From assembly GCA_900547855.1 (NCBI GenBank), contig URIK01000001.1, positions 1 through 51,109 of the forward strand: a stretch of 51,109 bases of DNA, read 5' to 3'. Below, in pieces: positions 1-8,789 of the stretch (position 1 is the first letter of the stretch; the number at the start of each line of letters is the position of its first letter). This DNA comes from an uncultured Collinsella sp. Its GTDB lineage: Bacteria > Actinomycetota > Coriobacteriia > Coriobacteriales > Coriobacteriaceae. A program made the translations under genes and the position numbers. The notes beneath the pieces were generated by a model. That model saw only the letters and a program-made list of their open reading frames with translations. It made no database searches and was not told the origin of the DNA.

Positions 1-47
1 GAGATTCATGAGCGTCTCGTGGGCTCGGAGATGTGTATAAGAGACAG
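1..47. other. Sequencing adapter (Nextera read 2 / i7 side), not genomic
   Basis: Bases 14-47 match the Illumina Nextera read-2 transposase adapter, ending in the Tn5 mosaic end (AGATGTGTATAAGAGACAG, 29-47). Bases 6-13 (TCATGAGC) sit where the i7 index belongs and 1-5 match the end of the P7 primer. Translation of this stretch gives the known artefact peptides MYKRQ on the plus strand and a SLIHISEPTRRS-type tail on the minus strand. The assembly kept adapter at this end, so prfC is truncated here by the library and not by biology. Confidence 0.98.
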
Positions 48-458
<411 letters not shown>

Positions 459-616
459 GCGGATCCTTTCTTGCGTTCTATATGCATTACGTCGATGTAA
501 CTGCCCTATTGTAGCCGTGAAACCTCGCCATAGGGCACCTATCAGGACAAATTCATCAGTTGGGGTCTGGGTAGCCGGCTTAATCCGTATTTGCCTCTTG
601 CATAACTGTGCATAGT

Positions 617-626
617 GTATATATAC
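617..626. promoter_or_regulatory. Short AT palindrome upstream of the GntR/ABC operon (possible operator)
   Basis: GTATATATAC is a perfect 10-bp palindrome about 50 bp before the GTG start of the GntR-type regulator. The whole stretch 608-652 is rich in GTATA/TATAC half-sites. YtrA-type GntR regulators commonly repress their own operon from a palindrome in this position, so this is a candidate self-operator. It rests only on position and symmetry. Confidence 0.35.
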
Positions 627-675
627 TGTGCTTACCGGTTATATACACGTGTAGCCCAACAGCTAAGGAGCCGCT

Positions 676-1056
676 GTGGACATTATCCTATCCAATTCGA
701 GCGACAAGCCCATCTACGAGCAGATATCCTCGCAGGTCAAAGCTCAAATCCTTTCGGGCACGCTCGCCGCGGGAGCCAAACTCCCCAGCATCCGCGCACT
801 CGCGAGCGACCTGGGCGTGAGCGTCATCACCACCAAGCGCGCCTACGCCGATCTGGAGCAGCTCGGGTTTATCTGTACCGTGCAGGGCAAGGGCTGCTTT
901 GTTGCCGACGGCAACAAAGAACTCTTGCGTGAAAACCAGCTCTGCCATATCGAAGAGCTGCTTACGCAGGCGGCAGAACAAGCCGAAGCCCTGGGCGTCA
1001 CGCGCGACAAACTGCACGAGATGCTCGACCTGGTAGCCCCCGAAACCATGCAGTAG
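676..1056 (+). CDS. GntR family transcriptional regulator (YtrA-like)
   Basis: 126-residue regulator with the GntR winged helix at about residues 8-80: the opening motif PIYEQISSQVKAQIL, then LAAGAKLPSIRALASDLGVS and a recognition-helix region ending near GKGCFV. The remaining ~45 residues are too short for a FadR or UTRA ligand domain, which is typical of the small YtrA subfamily that controls neighbouring ABC exporters. The start is GTG at 676 with AAGGAG at 665-670. It is the first gene of an operon; the ABC ATPase starts 23 bp downstream. By analogy with YtrA it probably represses this operon and responds to cell-envelope or antibiotic stress, but the ligand cannot be read from the sequence. 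Confidence 0.9.
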   Translation: MDIILSNSSDKPIYEQISSQVKAQILSGTLAAGAKLPSIRALASDLGVSVITTKRAYADLEQLGFICTVQGKGCFVADGNKELLRENQLCHIEELLTQAAEQAEALGVTRDKLHEMLDLVAPETMQ

Positions 1057-1079
1057 CCATCTGCAAGAAAGGCTATACC

Positions 1080-1961
1080 ATGCAAAACTTGTTAGAACTC
1101 AAAGGTGTCTCACGCCGCATGAGCGACCGTTTTTTGCTGCGTGATGTCACGCTCGCCGTGGAGCCCGGCCAGATTGTTGGCTTTGTGGGCGCTAACGGTG
1201 CCGGCAAGACAACGACCATTCGCGCCGCGCTCGGGCTTATCAAGCTCGATGCCGGCGAGGTACGCCTGTTTGGGCAGCGCTGTGGCGCCGACGCGCCCGA
1301 TGGGTCGCAACGCCATCTACGCTCCCGCGTCGGTCTCGTCCTGGACACATGCCCCTTCCCTTCAACGCTCAAGGTGGGCCAGGTCGAGTCGCTCGTAGGC
1401 CCGGCGTACCCCACGTGGGACCGCGAAACGTTCGCCGGATTCATCAACCGATTTGGCCTCGATCCCAAGACAAAGGTCAAGGACCTCTCCCGCGGCATGG
1501 GCATGAAACTGCAGCTTGCCTGTGCACTCAGCCACAATGCCAAGCTGCTCGTTTTGGACGAAGCCACCGCGGGCCTCGATCCCATGGCACGCGAGGAACT
1601 GCTTGATGAGCTGCTTGCCTTTGTCGCCGACGGCCAGCACAGCGTGCTGCTCTCGAGCCACATTACGTCCGACCTCGATCGCACCGCTGATCGCGTCATC
1701 TGCATCGATAATGGCGCGATTATTTTTGACCTGCCGCGCGAGGACATTACCGACCGCGCCGGCATCGCCCACTGTACCCAAGCACAGGCTGCCGAGCTTA
1801 TGACTTGCGTCGAAGGCGCCCGTGCCGTCCACCACGCCTATAGCGTGGACGTGCTCGTGCCCAACCGTCGCGAAACGCTCGAGGCCTTCCCCGAGATTCC
1901 CTGCGATCGGGCAACCATTGATGACTATCTTCGCCTCATGCTGAAAGGAGCTTCGAAATGA
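1080..1961 (+). CDS. ABC transporter ATP-binding protein (YtrB-like exporter ATPase)
   Basis: 293-residue nucleotide-binding subunit. Walker A GANGAGKTT is at 37-45, the signature LSRGM at 136-140 (a variant of LSGGQ), and Walker B LLVLDE at 156-161 followed by the D-loop GLDP. The H-loop is in the SSHITSD segment. The variant signature and the C-terminal extension of about 80 residues are typical of drug/lipid exporter ATPases next to YtrA regulators. It overlaps the permease gene by 4 bp (ATGA), so translation is probably coupled. It should power the membrane subunit encoded next. The substrate is unknown; a lantibiotic or bacitracin-like defence role is a family-based guess. Confidence 0.93.
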   Translation: MQNLLELKGVSRRMSDRFLLRDVTLAVEPGQIVGFVGANGAGKTTTIRAALGLIKLDAGEVRLFGQRCGADAPDGSQRHLRSRVGLVLDTCPFPSTLKVGQVESLVGPAYPTWDRETFAGFINRFGLDPKTKVKDLSRGMGMKLQLACALSHNAKLLVLDEATAGLDPMAREELLDELLAFVADGQHSVLLSSHITSDLDRTADRVICIDNGAIIFDLPREDITDRAGIAHCTQAQAAELMTCVEGARAVHHAYSVDVLVPNRRETLEAFPEIPCDRATIDDYLRLMLKGASK

Positions 1962-2656
1962 AACGCGCCTTTATGTCCGAGCTCGCCATCGCTCGCTCGC
2001 TTATCCCGAGCATTGCGGGCGTCGGCTTGTTCATCTTCGTCGTGTTGACCCTCGCCAACGCATCGGACGGTGACTCTGGCATGAGTGCTGGCGCCTGCGC
2101 GGTCAGTGCCATGTCGCCTATCATGGTCATGAACTCACTGGCTGGTTTCGACAATCAAAACGGTTGGGAGCGTTATCGGGCAACGCTGCCTCTCACGCGC
2201 AAAGACATTATTTGCGCACGCTACCTGTGCATCGTTGTCTTCTCGGCCATCATGGCCTGCGCCGCCGTGCTTTTGAACATCATCACCCTTCCGTTCTTCA
2301 ACAGCGCGGGCGTGACCTCGACAGGACAAACCGTCTTTGAGATCGCAATAGCCTCGGCAGCCTCGATGCTCATCTCCCTCATGATGGTGTTCTTGGCGCA
2401 GCCGCTGTTCTTTCGCTTTGGACACATGGAGGCGCTGCGCCTATCCGTTGGCCTGTTTGCCCTGCTCTGGTGCCTTGCCATTGCCGCGTTGAGCTCCTCC
2501 AACCCCATCAGCAACTGGCTCATGTCGATTGCCGGAGCGAATCCCGATCCTGCCGTTCTTGGCTGCCTGTGCGCAGGAATTGCCGTACTGGCCCTCGCGC
2601 TATGTGCAGTCAGCTGTACCGTCAGCACCAAGGTTTATCAAGTACGCGATCTGTAG
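1958..2656 (+). CDS. ABC-2 type transporter permease subunit
   Basis: 232-residue integral membrane protein with about six hydrophobic segments: roughly 17-35, 45-62, 90-110, 128-150, 160-178 and 202-222. An N-terminal cytoplasmic stretch MKRAFMSELAIARS resembles the coupling helix of ABC-2 permeases. The start codon lies inside the stop of the ATPase gene (ATGA at 1958-1961). With the ATPase it forms a complete GntR-controlled exporter with one permease; the second permease and lipoprotein seen in some ytr operons are absent. The next gene is on the other strand, so the operon ends here. Confidence 0.85.
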   Translation: MKRAFMSELAIARSLIPSIAGVGLFIFVVLTLANASDGDSGMSAGACAVSAMSPIMVMNSLAGFDNQNGWERYRATLPLTRKDIICARYLCIVVFSAIMACAAVLLNIITLPFFNSAGVTSTGQTVFEIAIASAASMLISLMMVFLAQPLFFRFGHMEALRLSVGLFALLWCLAIAALSSSNPISNWLMSIAGANPDPAVLGCLCAGIAVLALALCAVSCTVSTKVYQVRDL

Positions 2657-2751
2657 GCACGCGAAACTCGACCTATGCAGGCCACTATCGGTCGCAATCG
2701 CCCATCCGCAAATCCGTGACAAACGGCATGTCCCCGGCGTGCGTCACCGTG

Positions 2752-4056
2752 CTACTTGCGCAGCGGCTTGGGCAGTGGAATGCCGGCGGCGATAACGGCG
2801 GCGATGATCATGCAGACAATGCCCTTGAGCGGGAAACACATAAGCAGCAGGCCCACGACCATGACCGGCTGGCGCATGACGGCGCCCATCGTCGATGCCG
2901 TGCAGACGGCGACGCAAAAGACCGGATCTGCGCCGGTGAGGATGGCAAGGCCATAGCCCAGGCTTACGCCCGAGAAGATAACCGGGAAGAAGTGACCGCC
3001 GCGCCAGCCCAAGTTGATAAGAGCGGGGGTCAGCATGGCCTTGACCAGACCGGTCAAAATAAGCACGCCGGCGGGGATGGTCAGATAGGTTTCCATGAGC
3101 ACGTCGGCCTGGGTCTCGCCGGCAAACATGGTGTAGGGCAGGACCGTGCCGCAGATGGCGAGCGTCAGACCGGCCAGCATGGCTTTGACGACAGGGCGCG
3201 CCCCTATTGCATGGGCAAGCGCTTCGCTCGCGTGCTCAGAGACAAAGTACAGCCAGCCGCAGATTGTTCCGATCAGCGACAGAGGAATGAGCCAGGTAAG
3301 CTCCAGGTTGCCCACCACGGCAGCCTCGAACCTCGGCATGCCCATGCCGCCGCCCACAAGCTGGCCGAGCAGCAGGTAGGTGCCCAGACCGCCGGCAATC
3401 GCAATGCCGTAGACCACCGTCTTTTGCGCCTTGGGCAGCTTGATGGTGATCTCGCCGGACGCGGACTCATCGTCGGCGTCTTCGCCCTGGCCGTCAGTAC
3501 TTCCGGCAAGCGGCGCCACAAAGCCAAACACGGGCGCGGTAAAGAGCGCCGTCAGAGCAGCCTGGGTGCCCAGCAGCGTAAGCTCCCTAAACTCGGCACC
3601 AAAGCGGCGCATGCGGTCGCCGACCCAGCTGCACAGGCCCGCGATGACGCCGGTCAGACCGGCTTCCGGTCCAATACTTCCGCCAAACAGCAACGGCAGC
3701 AGCGCCGCAATCGACAGCTTGCCCAGATTGTCGTACGGGTAGCGACCGTCTTGCTTGACCTTGGTCATGACCTGGTTGAGGTCGTCGGTCTTGACGCCCG
3801 TCATCTTTTCGTACAGGCCAATCACCAAGCCGCCCAGCAGGCAGACAAAAAACGGGTACGGCAAAAAGCCAAACGGACCGCTGGCGAGTTCGGGCGAAGA
3901 GACGCCCAGCATATGCGGGACCTCGGTCCACAAATAATCAATGCCGTGCTCCATCGCAAAAAAGAACAGCCAGACCGCGGCACCTGCGAACGCACCGGTC
4001 ACGGCAACGCTAACTAAAAACAGCGCGCGGTTTGTGGGTTTGGCAAGGTTATCCAT
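2752..4056 (-). CDS. ClC family chloride channel/transporter-like protein
   Basis: 434-residue polytopic membrane protein of the ClC superfamily with repeated glycine-rich helices. The N-terminal selectivity-region motif reads GGSIGPE at residues 125-131. In classical ClC antiporters this is GREGP, where the glutamate is the proton/chloride gate; here the gate position is isoleucine and an acidic residue follows the proline instead. This form occurs in a branch of bacterial ClC-like ion channel proteins, so transport coupling may differ from Cl-/H+ exchange. An acidic loop (DGQGEDADDESASGE, about 183-197) sits between membrane segments. No CBS domains follow. The gene stands alone, convergent with the ABC operon. 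Confidence 0.85.
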   Translation of the reverse strand: MDNLAKPTNRALFLVSVAVTGAFAGAAVWLFFFAMEHGIDYLWTEVPHMLGVSSPELASGPFGFLPYPFFVCLLGGLVIGLYEKMTGVKTDDLNQVMTKVKQDGRYPYDNLGKLSIAALLPLLFGGSIGPEAGLTGVIAGLCSWVGDRMRRFGAEFRELTLLGTQAALTALFTAPVFGFVAPLAGSTDGQGEDADDESASGEITIKLPKAQKTVVYGIAIAGGLGTYLLLGQLVGGGMGMPRFEAAVVGNLELTWLIPLSLIGTICGWLYFVSEHASEALAHAIGARPVVKAMLAGLTLAICGTVLPYTMFAGETQADVLMETYLTIPAGVLILTGLVKAMLTPALINLGWRGGHFFPVIFSGVSLGYGLAILTGADPVFCVAVCTASTMGAVMRQPVMVVGLLLMCFPLKGIVCMIIAAVIAAGIPLPKPLRK

Positions 4057-4181
4057 CGGGTCCTCCCGCGGTCAAAGTCGACATAGATACGTTTTATTGT
4101 AGAGCGAGTGTGGCCCAGACAAGCCAACCGTCTGCGCCGCAAACGGCACCATTGGGAGCCATAGTGGGGCAGGCTCAAGGC

Positions 4182-4715
4182 TTATCCGTTGATAATCGAG
4201 GCAATCTCGCGCAAATCGTCGGCAAAGTAGATGCCGTGCTGGCGCTTCAGGCTCGAAAGCCCCTTATCAATCATGTGCCCGAGCAGCGCCTTGAGGTCGT
4301 TGTAGTAACCGTTCAGGTTGTACAAAATGCACGGCGCATCGAGATGCCCCAACGACACCGCGGACATGACCTCGGCAATCTCCTCGAGTGTGCCCGTCCC
4401 ACCGGGAAAGGCGATGAACGCATCGCCGAGCTCAATCATCTTGGCCTTGCGCTCGGCCATATCGCTCGTCACGATAAGGTCGTCGATACCGTCATGCTGA
4501 AACTCGGCCTCGATAAAAAAGCTCGGCTCAACACCCGTCACATGTCCACCTGCCTCGAGCACGCTATCGGCGAGCGCACCCATCAGGCCCGACTTGGACC
4601 CGCCGTATACCAGCGCGTGTCCGTTGGAGCCAATCCAGTTGCCCAGCTCCTGCAGCGCGGGCAGAAACGCTGGGTCGTTACCAACGCTGGCACCCAGATA
4701 CACGGTGATATTCAT
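4182..4715 (-). CDS. LOG family protein (TIGR00730), putative nucleotide 5'-monophosphate phosphoribohydrolase
   Basis: 177-residue Rossmann-like protein with the two family markers: GGSKSGLMG at 38-46 and PGGTGTLEEI at 104-113. LOG proteins cleave the ribose-base bond of cytokinin riboside or other nucleoside 5'-monophosphates; the plant-hormone name is historical and the bacterial substrate is often unproven. The N terminus MNITVYLGASVG, with a conserved Gly-Ala-Ser, is typical. The length is normal for the short bacterial class. The next gene, a K+ channel, ends 35 bp upstream on the same strand, so the two may be co-transcribed. Confidence 0.88.
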   Translation of the reverse strand: MNITVYLGASVGNDPAFLPALQELGNWIGSNGHALVYGGSKSGLMGALADSVLEAGGHVTGVEPSFFIEAEFQHDGIDDLIVTSDMAERKAKMIELGDAFIAFPGGTGTLEEIAEVMSAVSLGHLDAPCILYNLNGYYNDLKALLGHMIDKGLSSLKRQHGIYFADDLREIASIING

Positions 4716-4750
4716 ATTCAGTCCCCCAATCGTGACGCGCGGCGCCCGTT

Positions 4751-5176
4751 CTAGCGTTGGCGGCGGCGATATTCGCGCACGCGACGCGACAGGTCGGCGA
4801 GCTCGTCGCGATCGAGCTCTTCCAAATGCTCCAGATCGTCCATAAAGCGTGCCATGGTGTCCTTTTGGCGCAGCTTGATAAGCGTATTGCAGTAGTTCAC
4901 CGCCACGCCCGTGAGCATGGCGATATAGAAGATACTGATGACGCTTAGGATGACGGTAATGCCGCGGGCAACCGGCGTTTCTGCCGGGATATCGCCAAAG
5001 CCGATCGTCGAGACCGTCTCAAAGCTAAACCACAGGCCATCGCCAAACGTAAGGGTCGTTGGCTCGGACAGCCAGACGGCCGTCGAGCACAGCAGGTAAA
5101 AGATAAGAAACAGACCCGTGATGCGCGCAAAGCCAGCCTGTCGCAACACATCGGCAAGCGTCTTGAGCTTTTTCAT
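4751..5176 (-). CDS. Two-TM potassium channel family protein
   Basis: 141 residues. Layout is one transmembrane helix (about 20-38), a pore loop with selectivity filter TIGFGD (57-62), and a second helix (about 71-93), then a charged C-terminal tail of about 45 residues. This is the minimal K+ channel pore; four subunits would be needed. There is no RCK/TrkA-N domain, so gating is not through nucleotide binding in the same chain. I chose the ATG at 5174-5176 because GGAAGGG lies about 6 bp upstream; the open frame continues 21 codons further but without a ribosome-binding site. Confidence 0.85.
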   Translation of the reverse strand: MKKLKTLADVLRQAGFARITGLFLIFYLLCSTAVWLSEPTTLTFGDGLWFSFETVSTIGFGDIPAETPVARGITVILSVISIFYIAMLTGVAVNYCNTLIKLRQKDTMARFMDDLEHLEELDRDELADLSRRVREYRRRQR

Positions 5177-5247
5177 CGCGAACCCTTCCACGGACAACCG
5201 ATCACGTTCGCTCGGTATTGTCCCACGCCTCCCCCGCAAACGAAACT

Positions 5248-5301
5248 AGTCATTGGGGACGTTTTTAAATGACTAGTCAAACAAGAACGTCCCCAATGAC
5301 T
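5248..5301. repeat. Intergenic palindromic repeat, family A copy 1
   Basis: Inverted repeat with 16-bp perfect arms (5248-5263 and 5286-5301, AGTCATTGGGGACGTT and its complement). The loop contains its own palindrome TGACTAGTCA (5270-5279). A degenerate copy with the same architecture is at 16516-16569. The nested structure and dispersed copies suggest a REP/MITE-like element. It lies between divergent genes, so a simple terminator role is unlikely. Confidence 0.8.
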
Positions 5302-5393
5302 GCCGGGCGGGACCGTTTAGCGGTGCAGCTGCCGACTGGGCAGGCTGAGCTGGTATCCTTATGCGGTAATGTCTCGATTCGTTAGGATTGCAT

Positions 5394-8198
5394 GTGAGAG
5401 CTGCCACTGTCCTTCGTTCAGTTATATATCGCACCCTGGCCGTCGCGCTTGCCGCGCTCGCCGTACTGAACACCATCATGCCCGCCCCCGCCTATGCCGC
5501 CAATACCGATCAGCAAGTCAAGACGGTCCGCGTCGGCTGGCTCGTCAGCAACGAGGGCTTCCAGGACGGCACCCCCGGCGAGCGTCTCTCGGGATGGGGT
5601 TACGAGTACCTCCAGACCCTGTCGTACTACACGTCCGGCTGGCGGTACGAATACGTCTCCGGCACCTTCACCGAGCTTATGGACATGCTCGAGGCAGGCG
5701 AGATCGACCTCATGCCCAACATCTCCTACTCCGAGGAACGTGCCCAAAAGCTGCTCTTTTCCTCGAACCCCGAGGGCACCGAGCGCTACTACATCTACGC
5801 CAGGCCCGACCGTGACGACCTTGCAAAGGGTGACCCTCAAGCACTCCAGGGTCTCACTATCGGTTGCAACCCCGACGTCATGCAAACCTTCGTTGGCCAG
5901 CAATGGCTCGCCAGCGAAGGAATCGCCTGCACATACAAGGAGTATGACGGAGGATCCGATCTCTTTGACGCGCTCGCAAACGACGAAGTCGATGCCGTCA
6001 TCATGAACGACACAATCTCGTCGCCCAATGCCTCCCCCATGTTCTACATTGGTTCGAACGACTACTACTTTGCCGTTCCCAAAAGCCGCCCCGACCTGAT
6101 GGACGACATCAATGCTGCCATGACGGCAATCGCCCGCGTCAACCCACGCTATAACGACGAAGTAAAATCTCACTACTCGACCCAAAACAGCGGCTCATCA
6201 TCGCTCAACGGCCCCGAACGTTCCTGGCTCAAAGCAAATGACAACACCATCACGCTCGGCTACATTACGGGCAAACTCCCCTACTGCAACGAGGACGAAG
6301 ACGGCGAAATGGAAGGCTCGCTCGCATCGCTTGCGACGACGCTACACGATAAATTTGGCATTACGGTCAAAACCGTCGCCTTTGATAGCTACAAGATGAT
6401 GTCAAAGGCCCTGTCAAAGGGAAGCATAGACGTTGCGCTGCCGGTATACCGAGATTACTGGTTTGCCGAGCAAACAGGCGTTGTGCAGTCGATATCGTTG
6501 GGGACCATATCCCTCACCGCCATCCACACCGGCAGCAACCTGAACAAAGACCTTCAGAACATCGCCTGTACCAAATCATCGTTTGTCAACAAAAATGCAC
6601 TTGAAAGTCTGTTCCCCACAGCGACCGTAACCGAATACCAATCCGACGACGAAGCGTTCGACGCCCTCAGGAAGGGAACGGCGCACTGCATCGTCGCTCC
6701 CAGTTCACGCGTAAAAACCATCGGTGACCGTTACGATCTCGAGGACTGCGAGACGACCGAGCTCCCTGACACCTGTGAGATCTCGTGCTGGATTTCGCGC
6801 GGAAAACCCGAGCTGTTGGGAATCATCAACAAGGGCATCATCAATGCCGGAGAATCGCTCTCCGCAAGCAATTTCTCCTCCACGTCGTACACGGCCCAGG
6901 AATCCAACACGCTTCAATTCCTTTATCGCAACCACACCGCCATTGCAGCTACCCTCATCGGTATGTTGTCGGTCGGCATCGTCCTGCTCATCTGGGCGCT
7001 CGTGCGCGCTCGAACCGAGCGCAAAAAAGGCGACGCCGCCAACGCCGCTAAGACGGCATTCCTCACGCGCATGAGCCACGACATCCGTACGCCGCTCAAC
7101 GGTATCCTGGGCCTTATCGAGATCGAGGAATTGAAGGAAGGCGATATGCAAGTCGCCCGCGAGAGCCGTGCCAAGGCGCGCGTTGCCGCCAATCACCTGC
7201 TCTCGCTGATCAACGACATCCTCGAGATGGGCAAAATCGAAGACCGCAAGCTAACACTGGAGCATGCGCCTTTTAACCTCAAAGAGCTCTGTGACGATAC
7301 GCTAGTGCTGTGCAAGCTCCGCGCGTCCAGTAACGGCATCACAATGCAGGACAATAGTCTGCCGTACGCCACGGGGCCATACATGATCGGCAGTCCCACC
7401 CATATCCGACAGATCATGATCAACCTGTTAGACAACAGCATTAAGTACAACAAGCACGGCGGCTCCGTCACCTTTAGTTCAAAGACCAAGCCACTCGATA
7501 ACGGGCGCGCGCTCTTTTGCTTTAGCGTTTCGGATACCGGCATTGGCATGGCTCCCGAGTTTTTAAAGCATATCTATGAGCCGTTTGCCCAAGAAGGTGA
7601 CGATGCGCGCAGCAAGTTCCAAGGAACCGGCATGGGCATGCCAATCGTCAAGTCGCTTATTGAACTGATGGGCGGTACGATTGAGATTTCGAGTGAGGTT
7701 GGCGTGGGGAGTACGTTCAACGTCCAGATTCCGCTCGATATCGACAAGAACCCTCAGGCGCGGGCAGATACGGTCGAGGGGGTGCTCGACTGCTCGCTCG
7801 CCGACATGAACGTGTTGCTCGCCGAAGACAACGAATTGAATGCCGAGATTGCCCAGACGCTGCTAGAATCCGAGGGCGTCGTGGTCACCCGCGCCGTCAA
7901 CGGCAACGAAGTCGTCGATCTGTACCTATCGCATCCCGCCGGCAGCTTCGATGCGATCCTGATGGACATTATGATGCCGGACATGGACGGCTACGAGGCA
8001 ACCCGCGCGATTCGTCTGAGCGAGAAAGTCGATGCAGCCGATATCCCCATCATCGCGCTCACCGCCAATGCCTTTGCCGAGGACGCCAAGGCGGCACACG
8101 ACGCCGGTATGAACGCCCATCTGTCCAAACCGCTCGACTTTAACAAGCTCAAAAACATACTCGCCCGCATCAAGAAAAACGGATCCGTTTCGCTATAG
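5394..8198 (+). CDS. Hybrid sensor histidine kinase with two fused periplasmic solute-binding domains and a receiver domain
   Basis: About 934 residues (numbering here from the in-frame TTG at 5388). An export signal ends near APAYA (33-37); two SBP_bac_3-like domains follow at about 46-262 and 286-490; one transmembrane helix at 518-541; HisKA with SHDIRTPLNG and phospho-acceptor His564; HATPase with N-box NLLDNS (679-684), DTGIG (716-720) and GTGMGMP (746-752); and a receiver domain with E813/D814, phospho-acceptor Asp860 and Lys914. This is an EvgS/BvgS-like architecture, which senses a small molecule directly in the periplasmic part. The start is ambiguous: GTG at 5394 sits 6 bp after AGGA and is preferred over TTG at 5388. 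There is no output domain or adjacent response regulator, so the downstream partner is unknown. Confidence 0.93.
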   Translation: MRAATVLRSVIYRTLAVALAALAVLNTIMPAPAYAANTDQQVKTVRVGWLVSNEGFQDGTPGERLSGWGYEYLQTLSYYTSGWRYEYVSGTFTELMDMLEAGEIDLMPNISYSEERAQKLLFSSNPEGTERYYIYARPDRDDLAKGDPQALQGLTIGCNPDVMQTFVGQQWLASEGIACTYKEYDGGSDLFDALANDEVDAVIMNDTISSPNASPMFYIGSNDYYFAVPKSRPDLMDDINAAMTAIARVNPRYNDEVKSHYSTQNSGSSSLNGPERSWLKANDNTITLGYITGKLPYCNEDEDGEMEGSLASLATTLHDKFGITVKTVAFDSYKMMSKALSKGSIDVALPVYRDYWFAEQTGVVQSISLGTISLTAIHTGSNLNKDLQNIACTKSSFVNKNALESLFPTATVTEYQSDDEAFDALRKGTAHCIVAPSSRVKTIGDRYDLEDCETTELPDTCEISCWISRGKPELLGIINKGIINAGESLSASNFSSTSYTAQESNTLQFLYRNHTAIAATLIGMLSVGIVLLIWALVRARTERKKGDAANAAKTAFLTRMSHDIRTPLNGILGLIEIEELKEGDMQVARESRAKARVAANHLLSLINDILEMGKIEDRKLTLEHAPFNLKELCDDTLVLCKLRASSNGITMQDNSLPYATGPYMIGSPTHIRQIMINLLDNSIKYNKHGGSVTFSSKTKPLDNGRALFCFSVSDTGIGMAPEFLKHIYEPFAQEGDDARSKFQGTGMGMPIVKSLIELMGGTIEISSEVGVGSTFNVQIPLDIDKNPQARADTVEGVLDCSLADMNVLLAEDNELNAEIAQTLLESEGVVVTRAVNGNEVVDLYLSHPAGSFDAILMDIMMPDMDGYEATRAIRLSEKVDAADIPIIALTANAFAEDAKAAHDAGMNAHLSKPLDFNKLKNILARIKKNGSVSL

Positions 8199-8240
8199 TT
8201 TGTGCTCAACCACTACGCACGACCAGAAAGGAAGCCAACG

Positions 8241-8720
8241 ATGTTTAGGCCCTTACGTCGAAAGAAACGCGCTATCACCGACGAGGAAGCGCGCAAACTG
8301 CTCGCCACCTGCAAGCGCGGCGTCTTTGCCGTCAACGGCGACGATGGCTACCCGTACGCCATTCCCGTCAACTACTTCTTTGACGCCGAGCACGACAAGA
8401 TCTATTTCCATGGCGCCAAAGCCGGCCACAAGGTCGACGCACTCAAGCGCGATGACAAGGTCTGCTTTACCGTATACGGCAACGAGTGGTACCAGGACGG
8501 CGACTGGGCTCCCTACGTTATGAGCACCGTGGTCTTTGGCCGCTGTCGCCTGGCGAATGACACCCCCGCGTTTATCGAGGACAAAGTCCGCCAGCTCGCC
8601 CTTAAGTACTACCCTTCCGCCGAGGAAGTCGAAGAGGAAATCGCCAAGGACATTAAGGGCGTCCAGCTCTACGAGATTACGATTGAGCATCTCTGCGGCA
8701 AGCAGATTCAGGAAAAGTAA
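8241..8720 (+). CDS. Pyridoxamine 5'-phosphate oxidase family protein (flavin-binding split barrel)
   Basis: 159 residues. The sequence TCKRGVFAVNGDDGYPYAIPVNY near the N terminus, IYFHGAKAGHKVDAL and CFTVYG match the FMN-binding split-barrel of NimA/HugZ-like proteins. Members bind FMN (or F420 or haem in some branches) and reduce small molecules; NimA relatives are linked to nitroimidazole reduction, but the reaction here is not readable. The ATG at 8241 has AAAGGAAG at 8227-8234; the longer frame beginning in the stop region of the kinase lacks a ribosome-binding site. It follows the hybrid kinase by 42 bp and may share its transcript. The hairpin at 8748-8787 ends the unit. Confidence 0.87.
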   Translation: MFRPLRRKKRAITDEEARKLLATCKRGVFAVNGDDGYPYAIPVNYFFDAEHDKIYFHGAKAGHKVDALKRDDKVCFTVYGNEWYQDGDWAPYVMSTVVFGRCRLANDTPAFIEDKVRQLALKYYPSAEEVEEEIAKDIKGVQLYEITIEHLCGKQIQEK

Positions 8721-8747
8721 GCCCCTCAGCAGGCCTCATCAATAACA

Positions 8748-8787
8748 ATATGGCCTGGTTCCAACCCACCTTGGAACCAGGCCATAT
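8748..8787. terminator. Bidirectional terminator hairpin between convergent genes
   Basis: Perfect 17-bp stem (8748-8764 with 8771-8787) and a 6-nt loop CCCACC. It sits between the stop of the PPOX gene and the stop of the convergent hybrid kinase, 2 bp from the latter. There is no long T-run on either side, but position and stem strength support termination in both directions. Confidence 0.8.
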
Positions 8788-8789
8788 GC

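Noticed and set aside
2470..4017. 515-codon plus-strand frame rich in Gln, His and Arg
   Set aside because: Antisense shadow of the ClC gene, starting inside the ABC permease; no ribosome-binding site, no membrane or domain pattern, skewed composition typical of a reverse-complement frame in G+C-rich DNA.
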